Shown: one piece after another, positions 44,776 through 53,850 of the stretch
How the letters are laid out: the number at the start of each line of letters is the position of its first letter
Position numbering within the stretch: the first letter of the stretch is position 1
Source: Auricularia sp. M13
Taxonomy: Eukaryota > Basidiomycota > Agaricomycetes > Auriculariales > Auriculariaceae
Reading direction: 5' to 3'
DNA: 64,000 nucleotides
Assembly (NCBI GenBank): GCA_037042915.1
Contig: CM073193.1
Coordinates: 8,184,001 to 8,248,000 of the forward strand
Notes under the pieces: generated by a model
What the model saw: only the letters and a program-made list of their open reading frames with translations
Databases searched by the model: none
Told to the model about the DNA's origin: nothing
Translations under genes and position numbers: made by a program

Positions 44776-46087
44776 CTACAGTACCTCCGAGTGGATAGAA
44801 GACTGCACTGTTCTCACGAACGACCGCGAGGCGGGTGTTCTGAACCCATGCAATCGTCGCGGCGCCGTACAAATCGTCCCAGCTAGCAAGGCGTCAGAGC
44901 TGAATTCCGCGCTGCGGCACGCGTACCTGTGCAGAGGGGTCAAGTCCGTTCCGTATATGGCTGCCGAGCATCCAGCAATATTATCCCCAGCGGCAATGCG
45001 CTCACGAACGCATCTGATCACGGATGTGATAAAGCGTGCCCCAGTCGCGCACGCCGTGAAACGCCCGCTGAGTAGTGGATGGGCGACTGACGCAGAGTCG
45101 ATATGGAATTCAGATCGGCAGAGAATGTTCCGCCCGTAAGCCACGGGCGTCACTCCCACGGTGAAAGAGCTGCTCCAGAATGCGTTCGACACCGGCGGTC
45201 CGATGAGCCCGCGTGTGTCGAACCTGAGGTGCCAAGTGTGCCGATCGCCTAACCAGCGATGTCCGGTGGCCAGGTGATCGTCGAATTGTCCTATCCTGCC
45301 CAGCCGCTCTCTGTATAGCTTGAACCCTCGCTGCTTGTACTTTGCGAGGCAGTGGTGACCGCGCGGGGCGAATGCGAGTCCGTCCCCTTTGACGAAAGTG
45401 GCCTTGGGAAACAGAGAGAACGCTCCGTCCCACGTAATTCCGTTCATGACGACGGCTGCAAAGGCGATTAAGCAACACGCGCCGAAGTCGAATAAATGAT
45501 ACGTACTGGAGTGGAAATTGAGGATGCAGTGCAGTGGCGTTTCGGCGGCCACCACGAGGTCAACGTGCTGTGCACCGCGCGCGAATCGATACACGCCCGC
45601 AATCGCATCCCTGCTGTACAACGTAGCTGGCGGGATGTAATGACCTGCAGCAGAGTCGACCGCCCAGTCCGTTCCGAGGTACACATAACCCTCGGTGAAC
45701 ATGAAATTGCCAAATTGGTGGAGTGTGCCGGGCTGGAGGTAAATGTCTATGTCGCTCCCTCGCGTAAAAGAGTATGAGTTGAGGAAGTCGAGGACTTGAG
45801 ATCCCGATATGGTTGCGCCATATGTTGCCTGCAGCTGGCGAAACACTGCTACCGCGTGAAAGAACCGTCCGAGGAACCGGTCGACGTCGTATCTGTCCGC
45901 GTTGAAGCCGTCGACGTATGTCTTCATAAATCTGGACACTTGTCGCAGGCTGCGCGGGCGGGTGAGGGACGGCGTCGATTGACGCGCATGCAATTACTCA
46001 CCGGGTCACGGTCCCACAGTCCGCGAAGCCTACTACGAGGTCCCACAGTTCCGCGATGTTAGCGATGCGAGGGGCAGACGAGTGCAT
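44776..46087 (-). CDS. F-box-like nucleotidyltransferase-fold protein 4 (catalytic motif kept)
   Basis: Three exons (46087-46002, 45949-45507, 45455-44776) splice to 402 aa. The N-terminus IAELWDLVVGFADCGTVTRL resembles a minimal F-box. The core is the Pol-beta-like nucleotidyltransferase signature: Gly-Ser in ISGSQVLDFLN, DxD in RGSDIDIYL, and the third Asp in QHVDLVV. ILNFHST|VVMN across the intron matches the FHSTCVMN box of the large basidiomycete family. GHRWLGDRHTW follows. The second intron (51 nt) is open in frame, so retention would only insert 17 residues. Of the five paralogues in this element it is the only one with an apparently complete active site. The nucleotide and target are unknown. 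Confidence 0.8.
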
Positions 46088-46627
46088 GGTGTGTATGCGT
46101 CGATACCGACAGGGTATTCCTGCTTAAATACTGTAGGAGCTTACATGGGGAGCAGACTGCAGCAGAACGCGTAGGCGGCCCGGGCAGCGACGATCGAGTA
46201 TGAGGGGCTGGTGAAATGTCTCGGGACCTCGACCGTCCGCTCGAGTCCGTCGGCGATGGGTTGTGTGCCACCAGAATTCTCGACCGAGCGGGTAAGGAAA
46301 ATAATGACTCGGTCTGTCGGGCGAGCCTCGTTTGGCGCAGATTACTCAGCTGCCAGCAGATGTGGCGATAGGCGACGTCGTGCTGCAGTTGAACATAGTG
46401 CCCGCGTACGCTGCGCGGCGAAAGTCCCGGTTGACGGGGCGCAGTGGTGCACCGGGCGTCGGGTGATGTTTCGGCTTCTTCCGGCGACACTGTCATGTCG
46501 GCCCGAACGGGTGAAAGCCCGTTCGCAAGCGTAACCGAGACAGTCAATTATATAGGTTTACAGCGACATCGCGATTGAACTGAACCGATTATCTCGTACA
46601 GCGCTCTCCCACTACCCGTTGTGTCTC
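46088..46627. other. Divergent promoter region
   Basis: 540 bp between two divergent start codons. TTATATAGG at 46548-46556 lies about 80 bases before the + strand ATG at 46628; the - strand box at 46124-46130 is listed separately. No gene is supported. Confidence 0.4.
46124..46130 (-). promoter_or_regulatory. TATA-like box of nucleotidyltransferase-like gene 4
   Basis: TATTTAA on the - strand, 37 bases before the ATG at 46087; same motif and spacing as genes 1 and 5. Confidence 0.45.
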
Positions 46628-47319
46628 ATGCATTCCACCACTGTCGTCTCGAGGGACCGCCTTAGCGATAGCGAAGCCTGGAACACTGTGCTCGCCGCGG
46701 TAGTCTCGTCAAGCGGAACTCTACGTGACGCTCGCACTGAATTGCAGGTCATCGCCGCTAATGGTATGTCTTTCGATTGCATTCCAGGCACACCTGACGC
46801 GTAACCAGCCCGTGGACCGCGCCTTTTCGAGTTCCTGGTCTCAGTTCTCGACCTGCGCGGCGACATCACCGTCACCCTCCCGCGTCGCGGACGGTTCATC
46901 GACTTGCTATCTGTGCGCATCGGCCATCTGCTGCGCGTTTGGGCATATCGCATCTGCAATGTGAGTCAGGACCGTGCGCTACTCCCGTTTTCAGTGCCAT
47001 ACGTTCGGAAAAGGTGCGCTTTACGGTAATCGGCGTCAATGGTGCTGACACGCGACCCAGGAGGATGCACTTCGCGGGTAGCGCTGCCGAAATTATGAGC
47101 GGGCCCACGCTGCATTCGCGCTTGAAGTTGCATTGGGGAGGTATGCCCATCACGCGTGCAACGGGGCACGGTCACAGCGGAAAGACTCTGCCCGTGGTGA
47201 TTTGGCCCTTAGACATGCCGGAGGGAAACGGTAGAGAGTTGTACATGCGACTTTCTCGCACGACGCCGAGTCGCACGGGTCGGCGCCCAGATCTGATCGT
47301 TACCGATGCTGCCTTATAA
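46628..47319 (+). CDS. Unknown Helitron cargo protein
   Basis: Three exons, about 46628-46763, 46812-46960 and 47014-47319, keep one frame and give near 195 aa. The middle part reads RLFEFLVSVLDLRGDITV and LLSVRIGHLLRVWAYRICN, followed by VRFTVIGVNGADTRPR, then ITRATGHGHSGKTLPVVIW and a basic tail. The beta-strand-rich look and the SGKTLPVVIW stretch are notable, but I recognise no family. The first intron could use a different acceptor. It lies 124 bp upstream of the ribonucleotide-reductase-like gene on the same strand. Confidence 0.5.
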
Positions 47320-47443
47320 CTTTTAGTACTGTCTATTTCTGCTCGATACTGGCCTGCAATATAATCTCTCCTAATTCCTCCTAAACACACTGTAATCCCA
47401 TTGCCGTGCTTCCGCACAGGGGCTTGTTGGTTGGTCTCGCGTC

Positions 47444-48371
47444 ATGAACGCCCGCTCGACCGGTCGCGCCTACGTGTTGTTTCCAATTCGCGCGCACAGA
47501 GTAAGTCGTCAGAGCCAGGGATCGCGTTTCGACTGAGCGGCTTCTAGATGTGGGCGCATTACAAAACCGTCCAAGCTCGTTTTTGGACCGCGGAGAGCGT
47601 CCTCGGTGCGACGGGTGACTCTCAGCGCGCAGCAGACAATGCCATCGCTTTGTCCCTGGCAAGGTGCTTCTCCGCGAGCCGCAGTGCCGCCGTCGCGGAG
47701 CGACTCGCGTTCTGCACCGCGTCCAACGAGGCTGGCTGTTTCATCGGGTTTCAAGTCATGCTGTGAGCTCGTGTGTTGTCAACTCGATTGAGACACTGAC
47801 CTCGCAAAGTGAAAACATTCACATCGAAACCGTGTGCCAATACGTCCGCGACTCCGGGTGGGCCGCTGCGGACGAGTCCATCGTGGCTGCCGCGTGCCCC
47901 GCATTGGACGCACTGGCGAACGAGCTGAAGGCCTTCGACCGCGCTTTGCGCACGGCCTGCTACCTCAAGTGCGTGTCCGCGGCGTTGGCGGAGGTTTTGG
48001 CCAATACGTCCGTCCGAGAGCCCCTGGCGACAGCGATCGCCCGGATTGGCGGGGACTACGACTGTTTCTACGCTTTCGCGGTTGAGGTCTGCGCCGACCT
48101 TGCCGCTAAGGATGGACTCGACGAGACACTCGCGCGCAAGGTGGCCAACGCTGACGCGGTGACAACGATGCACGTGTTAGATTGGGCGAGTCTAGCGCAT
48201 TTTGACTTTGGGGCAGCAATCGTGCTTGACATAGGTGAGGATAACGCGTTGTCTGCAATCGTTGCTAATTAGCCGACAGGTCGCGCGCTTCAGCGCAACA
48301 AGTCTGAAGCATCCCTCGTGGTCGAGAGTCTCACAGAACGCGTCGACTGGTCGGTGATAGAGGACTTTTGA
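47444..48371 (+). CDS. Ribonucleotide reductase small-subunit (R2)-like protein, diverged
   Basis: Four exons (47444-47500, 47548-47762, 47810-48234, 48280-48371) splice to 262 aa. YVLFPIRAHR|MWAHYKTVQARFWTAE matches the R2 start (LFPI...WxxYKxAxAxFWTAEE). NEAGCFIGFQVML|ENIHIE matches the R2 segment EARCFYGFQ...ENIHSE, which carries an iron-binding Glu and His. The protein ends in WSVIEDF, like the acidic R2 tail ending in DF that docks on R1. But the first iron-binding Asp (WTAEEVD) is Leu here, the radical Tyr position after ENIHSEM is Val, and the second half with the other iron ligands is not recognisable. R2 normally makes the radical for dNTP synthesis; this one is probably inactive and may bind R1. 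Splice sites split the conserved blocks correctly. Confidence 0.7.
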
Positions 48372-48535
48372 CGGTTGTGACTACAAGTGCAATGACAATA
48401 GATTGTGCATCGAGTGACTATTATTCTACAGAGAAATACATCGCGCGAATTTCAACTGCGACTGAAGTAAAACATAGTGAGGGAGATTCTAGTTTTGGAA
48501 ACAAACCCAGCGGCCGAGCTGGTCTACTACGATGC

Positions 48536-49827
48536 TCACATCTGCCTCTGCATCGCTGCAGCGATACGATTGAGGGGCGACGAAATGTAATGGGCCGCGT
48601 GCGGGGAAGCGGTCAGGAAGACGTACGGCGCACCCCGCTGGAACTGAGTTATCATTTCACCCAGCTCGGCATCCCAGCTAAAGGCGTTCAGTCTATGAGC
48701 AAGTTGGTCGAGATAGTTTCACACCTGGTTATCACGCGGTGAGACGTGCGGTTCCTCGGTTGGTGGTACTGCTCTGCCACGTGAAGGCATTGGAGAAAAA
48801 ATGCCTTCGAAAACGAGGTCGCCAGGTATGTGCCTGACAGAAGACGATGGCTGAGGAGGCGAATTGAAATGAACCGCAATTCCATAGCACTGTCGCGAGA
48901 GTAGCGCCAGGAGTACCGCTGCGATAGACTCCATTGGTTGAGTGACAGACGCACCGACGCCGGCGACGCGGTCCTCGTGTGGTCCGCGAATATCCAGGTG
49001 TACTTGTCACCGAAGCGCCGGGAACCGCTGCTAAGAGTGTGGTGCGCGCCGTAGGGAAGAGATCCCACCGTCAGATGGAGCCCGATCCTACCAAGACTGA
49101 ACACGTAGCGCTGATCTTCAGCGTGTGTGCCCGCCTGTAGTAGCAAGCTGTGGCGCTCTACGATGCTGGCCATCGGGTACAGGGAAAAGTAACCGTCGCC
49201 GGTAAGGCCGTTTAGTAGGGCACCTGCGTATCGGTGAGTCAATGGACAAGTGCTGGGTGGCAACGTACTATGACGTTGCGAGAGCACGCCGTGGAGGCAA
49301 GAGTACGGACTGACAAAAAGCCATACGCGGAGTCCGTCGCGGTGCTCAAACGCCATTATGCGGCTGTATGGATTCGCGTGGGGTCCAACAGTGGGGCACG
49401 TCGCGACCCAGAACCGCGTCTCGCTGACTTGGAGATAGCCAAGGTCGTGCAGCTTCGCCGCGACCTCTGCGAACACGTTCTCGGTGGTAACGGCGGTAAG
49501 AGGGTAGCGGCAACGCTGGAAGCGCGCGAGGAGAAAGTAGACGGGGAGGCCAGTGAATATAAGGTCACCGCTATCGAGTTCGGGTTGAAAAATGTCGGGT
49601 TCGTCAACGAAGTATCGCGCCAGGAACCCTCGACGGGAGAGCAGGTGGTCGAGTACAGTGAGAGCTGTACGACGTGTCGACTTTAACCCCGACGTGAGCG
49701 CTAGGAGTAGCACGGGGGAGCGAGCAAATCTGGCGATGAGAGTCATGAGGTCGAGGCTGTTGAACGTGGCGATCGCGGCGGAACAAGTGCGGCCGTCGGC
49801 GAGGGCATCTAAGTGGGAGTTGACCAT
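48536..49827 (-). CDS. Nucleotidyltransferase-fold-like protein 5 (DxD absent)
   Basis: Three exons (49827-49269, 49223-48725, 48677-48536) splice to 399 aa. The frame remains open upstream of 49827, but the ATG there aligns with its paralogues and has a TATA-like box 35 bases upstream. Landmarks: VLDHLLSRRGFLARYF, DSGDLIFTGLPVYFLLARF, LTAVTTE where DxD would be, CLHGVLSQRH before the phase-1 intron, LNGLTGDGYFSLYP and GSRRFGDKYTW. The first intron is 45 nt with no stop, so it could also be translated. The last junction reads RVIT|SWDAELGEM, matching the ITNWD site in paralogue 3. It is likely non-catalytic and is divergent from the conserved protein gene at 50119. Confidence 0.72.
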
Positions 49828-49861
49828 GTTTTTGTGTTCAGCATTGTCGTGCCAGACGAGC

Positions 49862-49868
49862 TTTAATA
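49862..49868 (-). promoter_or_regulatory. TATA-like box of nucleotidyltransferase-like gene 5
   Basis: TATTAAA on the - strand, 35 bases before the ATG at 49827, matching the arrangement at genes 1 and 4. Confidence 0.45.
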
Positions 49869-50055
49869 CGCAGAGACTCGCCTGCGTGGACAACTTCGAC
49901 GGGTAGGGTGTCTCGGAGGGTGCGCGCGATCGAAGTACGGATGAGGCATGCGACCGACTCGTCCGACGGAACTTGATGAGCGATCGCATTGCGGATACGA
50001 GCGGAATCAACGCTCGATCGACATCACCGAGACCTGATCGCTGTACTTCCAAGCG

Positions 50056-50061
50056 TATAAG
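50056..50061 (+). promoter_or_regulatory. Candidate TATA box of conserved protein 2
   Basis: TATAAG about 60 bases before the ATG at 50119, within the 290-bp divergent promoter shared with gene 5. Confidence 0.35.
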
Positions 50062-50118
50062 TATCGTTGCTTGAGGAACTGCAATTTTCATCTGCAGCAG
50101 CGTCACCAGCAGCTTACC

Positions 50119-51518
50119 ATGTCTACCCAAGCCGTTCGCGCCGCTTTCAAGAAACTCGCCTCTATGAACAACAACCTGCTCACCGCCGATCCAGCGGACA
50201 TGGGCAAGTACAAGATGGGGTGGGCGCCGCCGGCCTGGATGGGCAACGAGAGGAAGGAGCATACCAAGGGGCTCTGGAATGATGGTGTTCGCACCTGCGT
50301 GTTCCCTCTCATCGGGACCGTCGACGCCGACAAATCGAGTCTGGGCGATTACGGGAACTGTTGGTACGATCACAGCAAGGGGGTCCCGGTGAGATCTCGC
50401 CCTATGTATATCGATAGTCGGTATTGACTACGTCGCAGCCGTCTCGCGCCGCGCTCGCAAAGAGCAAGTTCAAGATCGGTCTTACGTTCCCGAAAGTGTC
50501 GGCCGGCGACCAAGACTCAGATCTCGTCGACGCGGTTAGCAACCAGATGCTGTGCCTCGAAGCTATCGAAGATGCCGCGAACGATGCGCTGAACGCGGCG
50601 TCCGAAGATGGTGGTATGTTTTGCCGTAACTAGCGAGCTCGGACTGATTGCGCGTATAGATAGATTCACGACAACAGACTGGGTGACGTTTGAGGACATG
50701 AACGGCACCCCGGTTGGGTGGATTCACGCCACAATCGGAGCCGTGTATGAGTCGAAGGTCAAGAAAATCCGCGGGCGCGATATTAAGAGTGCGTTGGGAG
50801 CTGCATCCGACGAACGTACTGACGTGGCCGCAGAAGGCAGCATGTCCCAGGCGCCATCGGAAGCCATCGAGAAAGAAGACATCGTGAACGACGGCCAGGA
50901 CTTCCTTAAGGGCATCCGGAACCACGGCCTGAAGCACAACGAGAGCCTTCCTTGCTTTCTGCCAAATGGCGATCGCATGGGGCGGACGCCTCAAGATCTA
51001 CGTCGCGAACTCTACCACGGCCGCTGGGTCCGCATGGATGTAGAACTTGTCATGTGCGTCGACTTGCGTCCACGCACTGTGAATGTGCTAATGCGTCGCG
51101 CAGGTGGAACATGAAGGCTGAGGGCAAGAGGATTTTCCAGCTCAGTGTTGTGCGGCTCGAAGTTCTGAGCGCGCCGCCCATTGCCAGCGATCCGACCAGT
51201 CCGCCGTTCTCGTTGGCGAACTACTCGGTCGGTAAGGGTACAGTGGTGGCCAATAGCAAGACAGGAAGTGACGAGAGGTCCGACGCCAAGACCAGCGACG
51301 AACCTGGTGCTGTTGCCGCGGTGGAAGCCGAGGGCGTTGACAAGTCTGGCGGTACCGAGGTCGTAGTAGTAGCCCCAGGGGACAGTCAAGGTTCGACGTC
51401 GAACATGGACGTCGAGAACGATAGCGAGGCGACCCTGTCGGACGCGGATAAAAAGGGCAACGAGCGTAAGCGCCCGGCGGCTTCTCAAGGCGGGAGGACG
51501 AAGAAATTGGCGAAGTAG
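50119..51518 (+). CDS. Helitron-associated conserved protein 2 (possible DNA-binding protein)
   Basis: Four exons (50119-50388, 50439-50613, 50660-51053, 51104-51518) splice to about 417 aa without stops. It is a longer relative of the protein at 39203-40294; the best match is GRWVRMDVELVM|WNMKAEGKR with PGAWVEMSCKLRV|WCLSAKEK, with an intron at the same place in both genes. Early residues include a Trp/Gly-rich stretch (MGWAPPAWMGNE), the middle is acidic, and the C-terminus is a long low-complexity, acidic then basic tail (KRPAAS, TKKLAK) that could be a nuclear signal. The fold is uncertain; an OB-like single-strand-binding role is only a guess based on its place in a Helitron. Confidence 0.62.
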
Positions 51519-51643
51519 ACATCGGCACGGGTTGGTATATCTGTACTATGTATTTTGACACAGGCTGTGTTTTGTAGATTTTTCTACTTATGTGGAATCA
51601 AGTCTTTTTGAGCCTGCGTAAAACCATGTAATTGTTCGAGATC

Positions 51644-51658
51644 CTTAGGAGTCGGTGA
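51644..51658 (-). repeat. Right inverted repeat of the proposed Helitron
   Basis: CTTAGGAGTCGGTGA, the exact reverse complement of 29675-29689. A 5-bp hairpin (GCCGC-TT-GCGGC) follows at 51661-51672. Confidence 0.6.
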
Positions 51659-53114
51659 CTGCCGCTTGCGGCGCTACGATAGGATTGCCGGGATCAAACC
51701 CATTGCAAGTAATCATGAACCCACAATCTGATTACAATCGAGCTTCAATCGAGCTGCAAACGCGAAGCAAATCGCTGGTTTTCCACAACCTTGTGGTTAG
51801 GTTGTAGACGTTTCCAATACAGTTGCATTTTGTTTGCGAGGCAATTTACCAATATCCGAACATGACGCTGCCTACTATGTCCCTGTATAGAGCTATCCTG
51901 GCTATAGGTCTCAGCGTCGTACAGAGGTTACATAAGTAAGTACTCACTTGTTTGGGGCTCGAAGGTGCTCGCTGGGAACAGCATCAGGAGGCTCATCATG
52001 ATGAACTCGATCATCACGCAATGAGCACGCGCTGGTTGGGTCGGACTTCGAAGACAACTTGTCCTCGTACCCAACCCCCGCCAACCTTCAAACCCCAAGA
52101 ATGTGCTCCTGGTCTCCGTCCCGGATTACCGTGCTCTGAGCCCTTGGGATATTGCTTTCCTGGTTGATCTGGCGGCTCTGCTCCGTTGTCTGGCTTCCAG
52201 GTGCTCGACTGGTTGTGCTACGGCGTCTGGAGCTCCTACTCTCGTTTCGGCCGGTCTTGGGAATCTGGCTAGGGATACTTTGTGAATGCCTTGTACTAAC
52301 GCTATGTGGTATTGCAGGAGTGATGCCCTCAAGCTCAAATGACAACATCGTCTACCAGCATCCCGCGGAACCCACTACATTCCGAGTACAATTTGTTCTC
52401 GTCCGTGCGTTCACCGTACTCATATATTTCTTCTGTCCCGCAGTGCCAGGCAGCACAGGAGTCGACCACGCGACAGTCACTGTGAGCCCACTCGTTGATC
52501 TCGTGCTACAGCCACGTCCAGGAACCTCGTCTCCATGAAGTCGGAGGTGAGTGTATCCTGCGCTACTAAGTAGTACTTCTCGCAGCTAACTACACGTCAG
52601 CTCAATCCTGATCGGTGCCGTGCGATGTCAGACGACTCCGTCAGATGGATCATCGCGCGCGACGACGGAGGCTGCGCGCGCATGCTTGTGCTTGGCTTGC
52701 CTGGCCCCGGCGCATGGGGTGCGTCATGTCGGCCGCCCGCGCTCTCCCATGTATCCCACAACACGTGTCTGGACTTGTAGCTACATTCGATAATAGATTT
52801 TCCATTGCGCTGCATATTCCGCCCCGTTCTGAAGGTCTATTAGCATGGCTTGGCGACGTGTATCCGAGCCAGCTGGCATGGGTTGAGGCATTTGGAATGC
52901 AGTTCCCATTGAGTTGCATCTGGGTTACATACGGTGGCAATCGGGGTAACGATCTTGCAGTAATCCCTGATAATGGAATTGCAACAGCTTGAGGCCGTTA
53001 CAATCGGATGGGAGCGGATTGCCACGGATTGAACGGTTTGCATCCGGTTGGTCATGCTCCGGGATTTGCCCGATGGAGGAGAGCATCTTGCGCTTTATTT
53101 CTCGATTCCTCGCC
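51659..53114. other. Unassigned DNA between the Helitron and the array
   Basis: About 1.45 kb that matches neither the array units nor the Helitron genes. Contents include a palindrome-like stretch around 51790 (CCACAACCTTGTGG) and open + frames at 52152-52538 and 52615-52992 with no recognised domain. It may be a second, smaller insertion or the remains of host sequence. Confidence 0.4.
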
Positions 53115-53850
53115 ATTGAGGCGACAGTTGTTTAGAATAGCGAGTATCAGCGAACTGCTGCAAGCGCGTATGCGACGCAGCAAAGCTTCCAGATGACGGT
53201 CAAGCGCAGAGTGTCGGAGACATCCTTTGCAGATGATCCCCTAAATATATGTTACTGCCTGTCCAACTTACGAACCGCGCGCACGTGGGGGCTGGAGGCA
53301 CTGGGATTACACAACCTTGCTGCAATGAAACGACCACTTGCTCCATTGCTCGCTGCAATTGGGTGATACCCGGCGCCGCTCTTTCTCGTGGCCGCGCTCG
53401 ATTTCACTATCCCAGCTACGGACGGACACACCATCCCGACGCACGAACCAGACAGCGTTCAAGAATTTCATGTCTTTGCGGAGACATTTGTTTAGAATAA
53501 CGAGTAACAACGTACTGCTGCGGGCGCGTGTGCGACGCAGCAAAGCATCCAGATGACGGTCAAGCGCAGAGTGTCGGAGTTGGCACGTTCCATCCCGCCA
53601 TCTCGCATCCTTTGCAGATGATCCCCTAAATATATGTTACTGCCTGTCCAACTTACAAACCTCGCGCACGTGTGAGATGAGGCATCGGGACCTTGAAACC
53701 TCGCTGCAATGAAACGAATAGTTGCTCTATTCAGTGGCTCGCTGCAATTGGGTCATACCCGCTCTTTCTCGAGGCCGCGCTCAACACTAACTTCTGTCCC
53801 AGCTACCGGAGGACACACCGGCCCGATGCACCAGACAGCGTCCAAGGATT
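53115..53850 (+). repeat. Two-copy direct repeat of about 360 bp
   Basis: The block starting at GTTTAGAATA near 53128 is repeated from 53487. Shared words include GATGACGGTCAAGCGCAGAG and CCTAAATATATGTTACTGCC (53240 and 53620). The right copy continues into the spacer. The left copy marks where the array resumes after the insertion. Confidence 0.7.

Larger units (their letters stand above)
29675..51658 (+). mobile_element. Giant Helitron-class element with gene cargo (about 22 kb)
   Basis: The region splits unit 3 of the tandem array between its ERG2 relic and its spacer, so it must be inserted DNA. It encodes a Rep-helicase, the Helitron signature enzyme. Its proposed edges are an inverted repeat: TCACCGACTCCTAAG at 29675-29689 and the reverse complement at 51644-51658. 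The left copy starts with TC, as Helitron 5' ends do, and folds into a hairpin (29677-29694); a short GCCGC/GCGGC hairpin follows the right copy at 51661-51672. The typical CTAG 3' end was not seen, so the element may belong to the Helitron2 type, which has terminal inverted repeats. Ten further genes lie inside. The array extra length (about 25 kb) is a little more than the element, so other insertions may flank it. Confidence 0.6.

Noticed and set aside
48688-50373. One long protein of over 550 residues on the - strand
   Set aside because: The frame is open by chance upstream of 49827; the paralogues all start at the equivalent of 49827, a TATA-like box lies 35 bases before it, and the extra part overlaps the divergent gene at 50119.
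29675-51658. A terminal-inverted-repeat DNA transposon or LTR retrotransposon
   Set aside because: No DDE transposase, integrase, reverse transcriptase or long terminal repeats were seen; the Rep-helicase with HUH and two-tyrosine motifs points to a Helitron.
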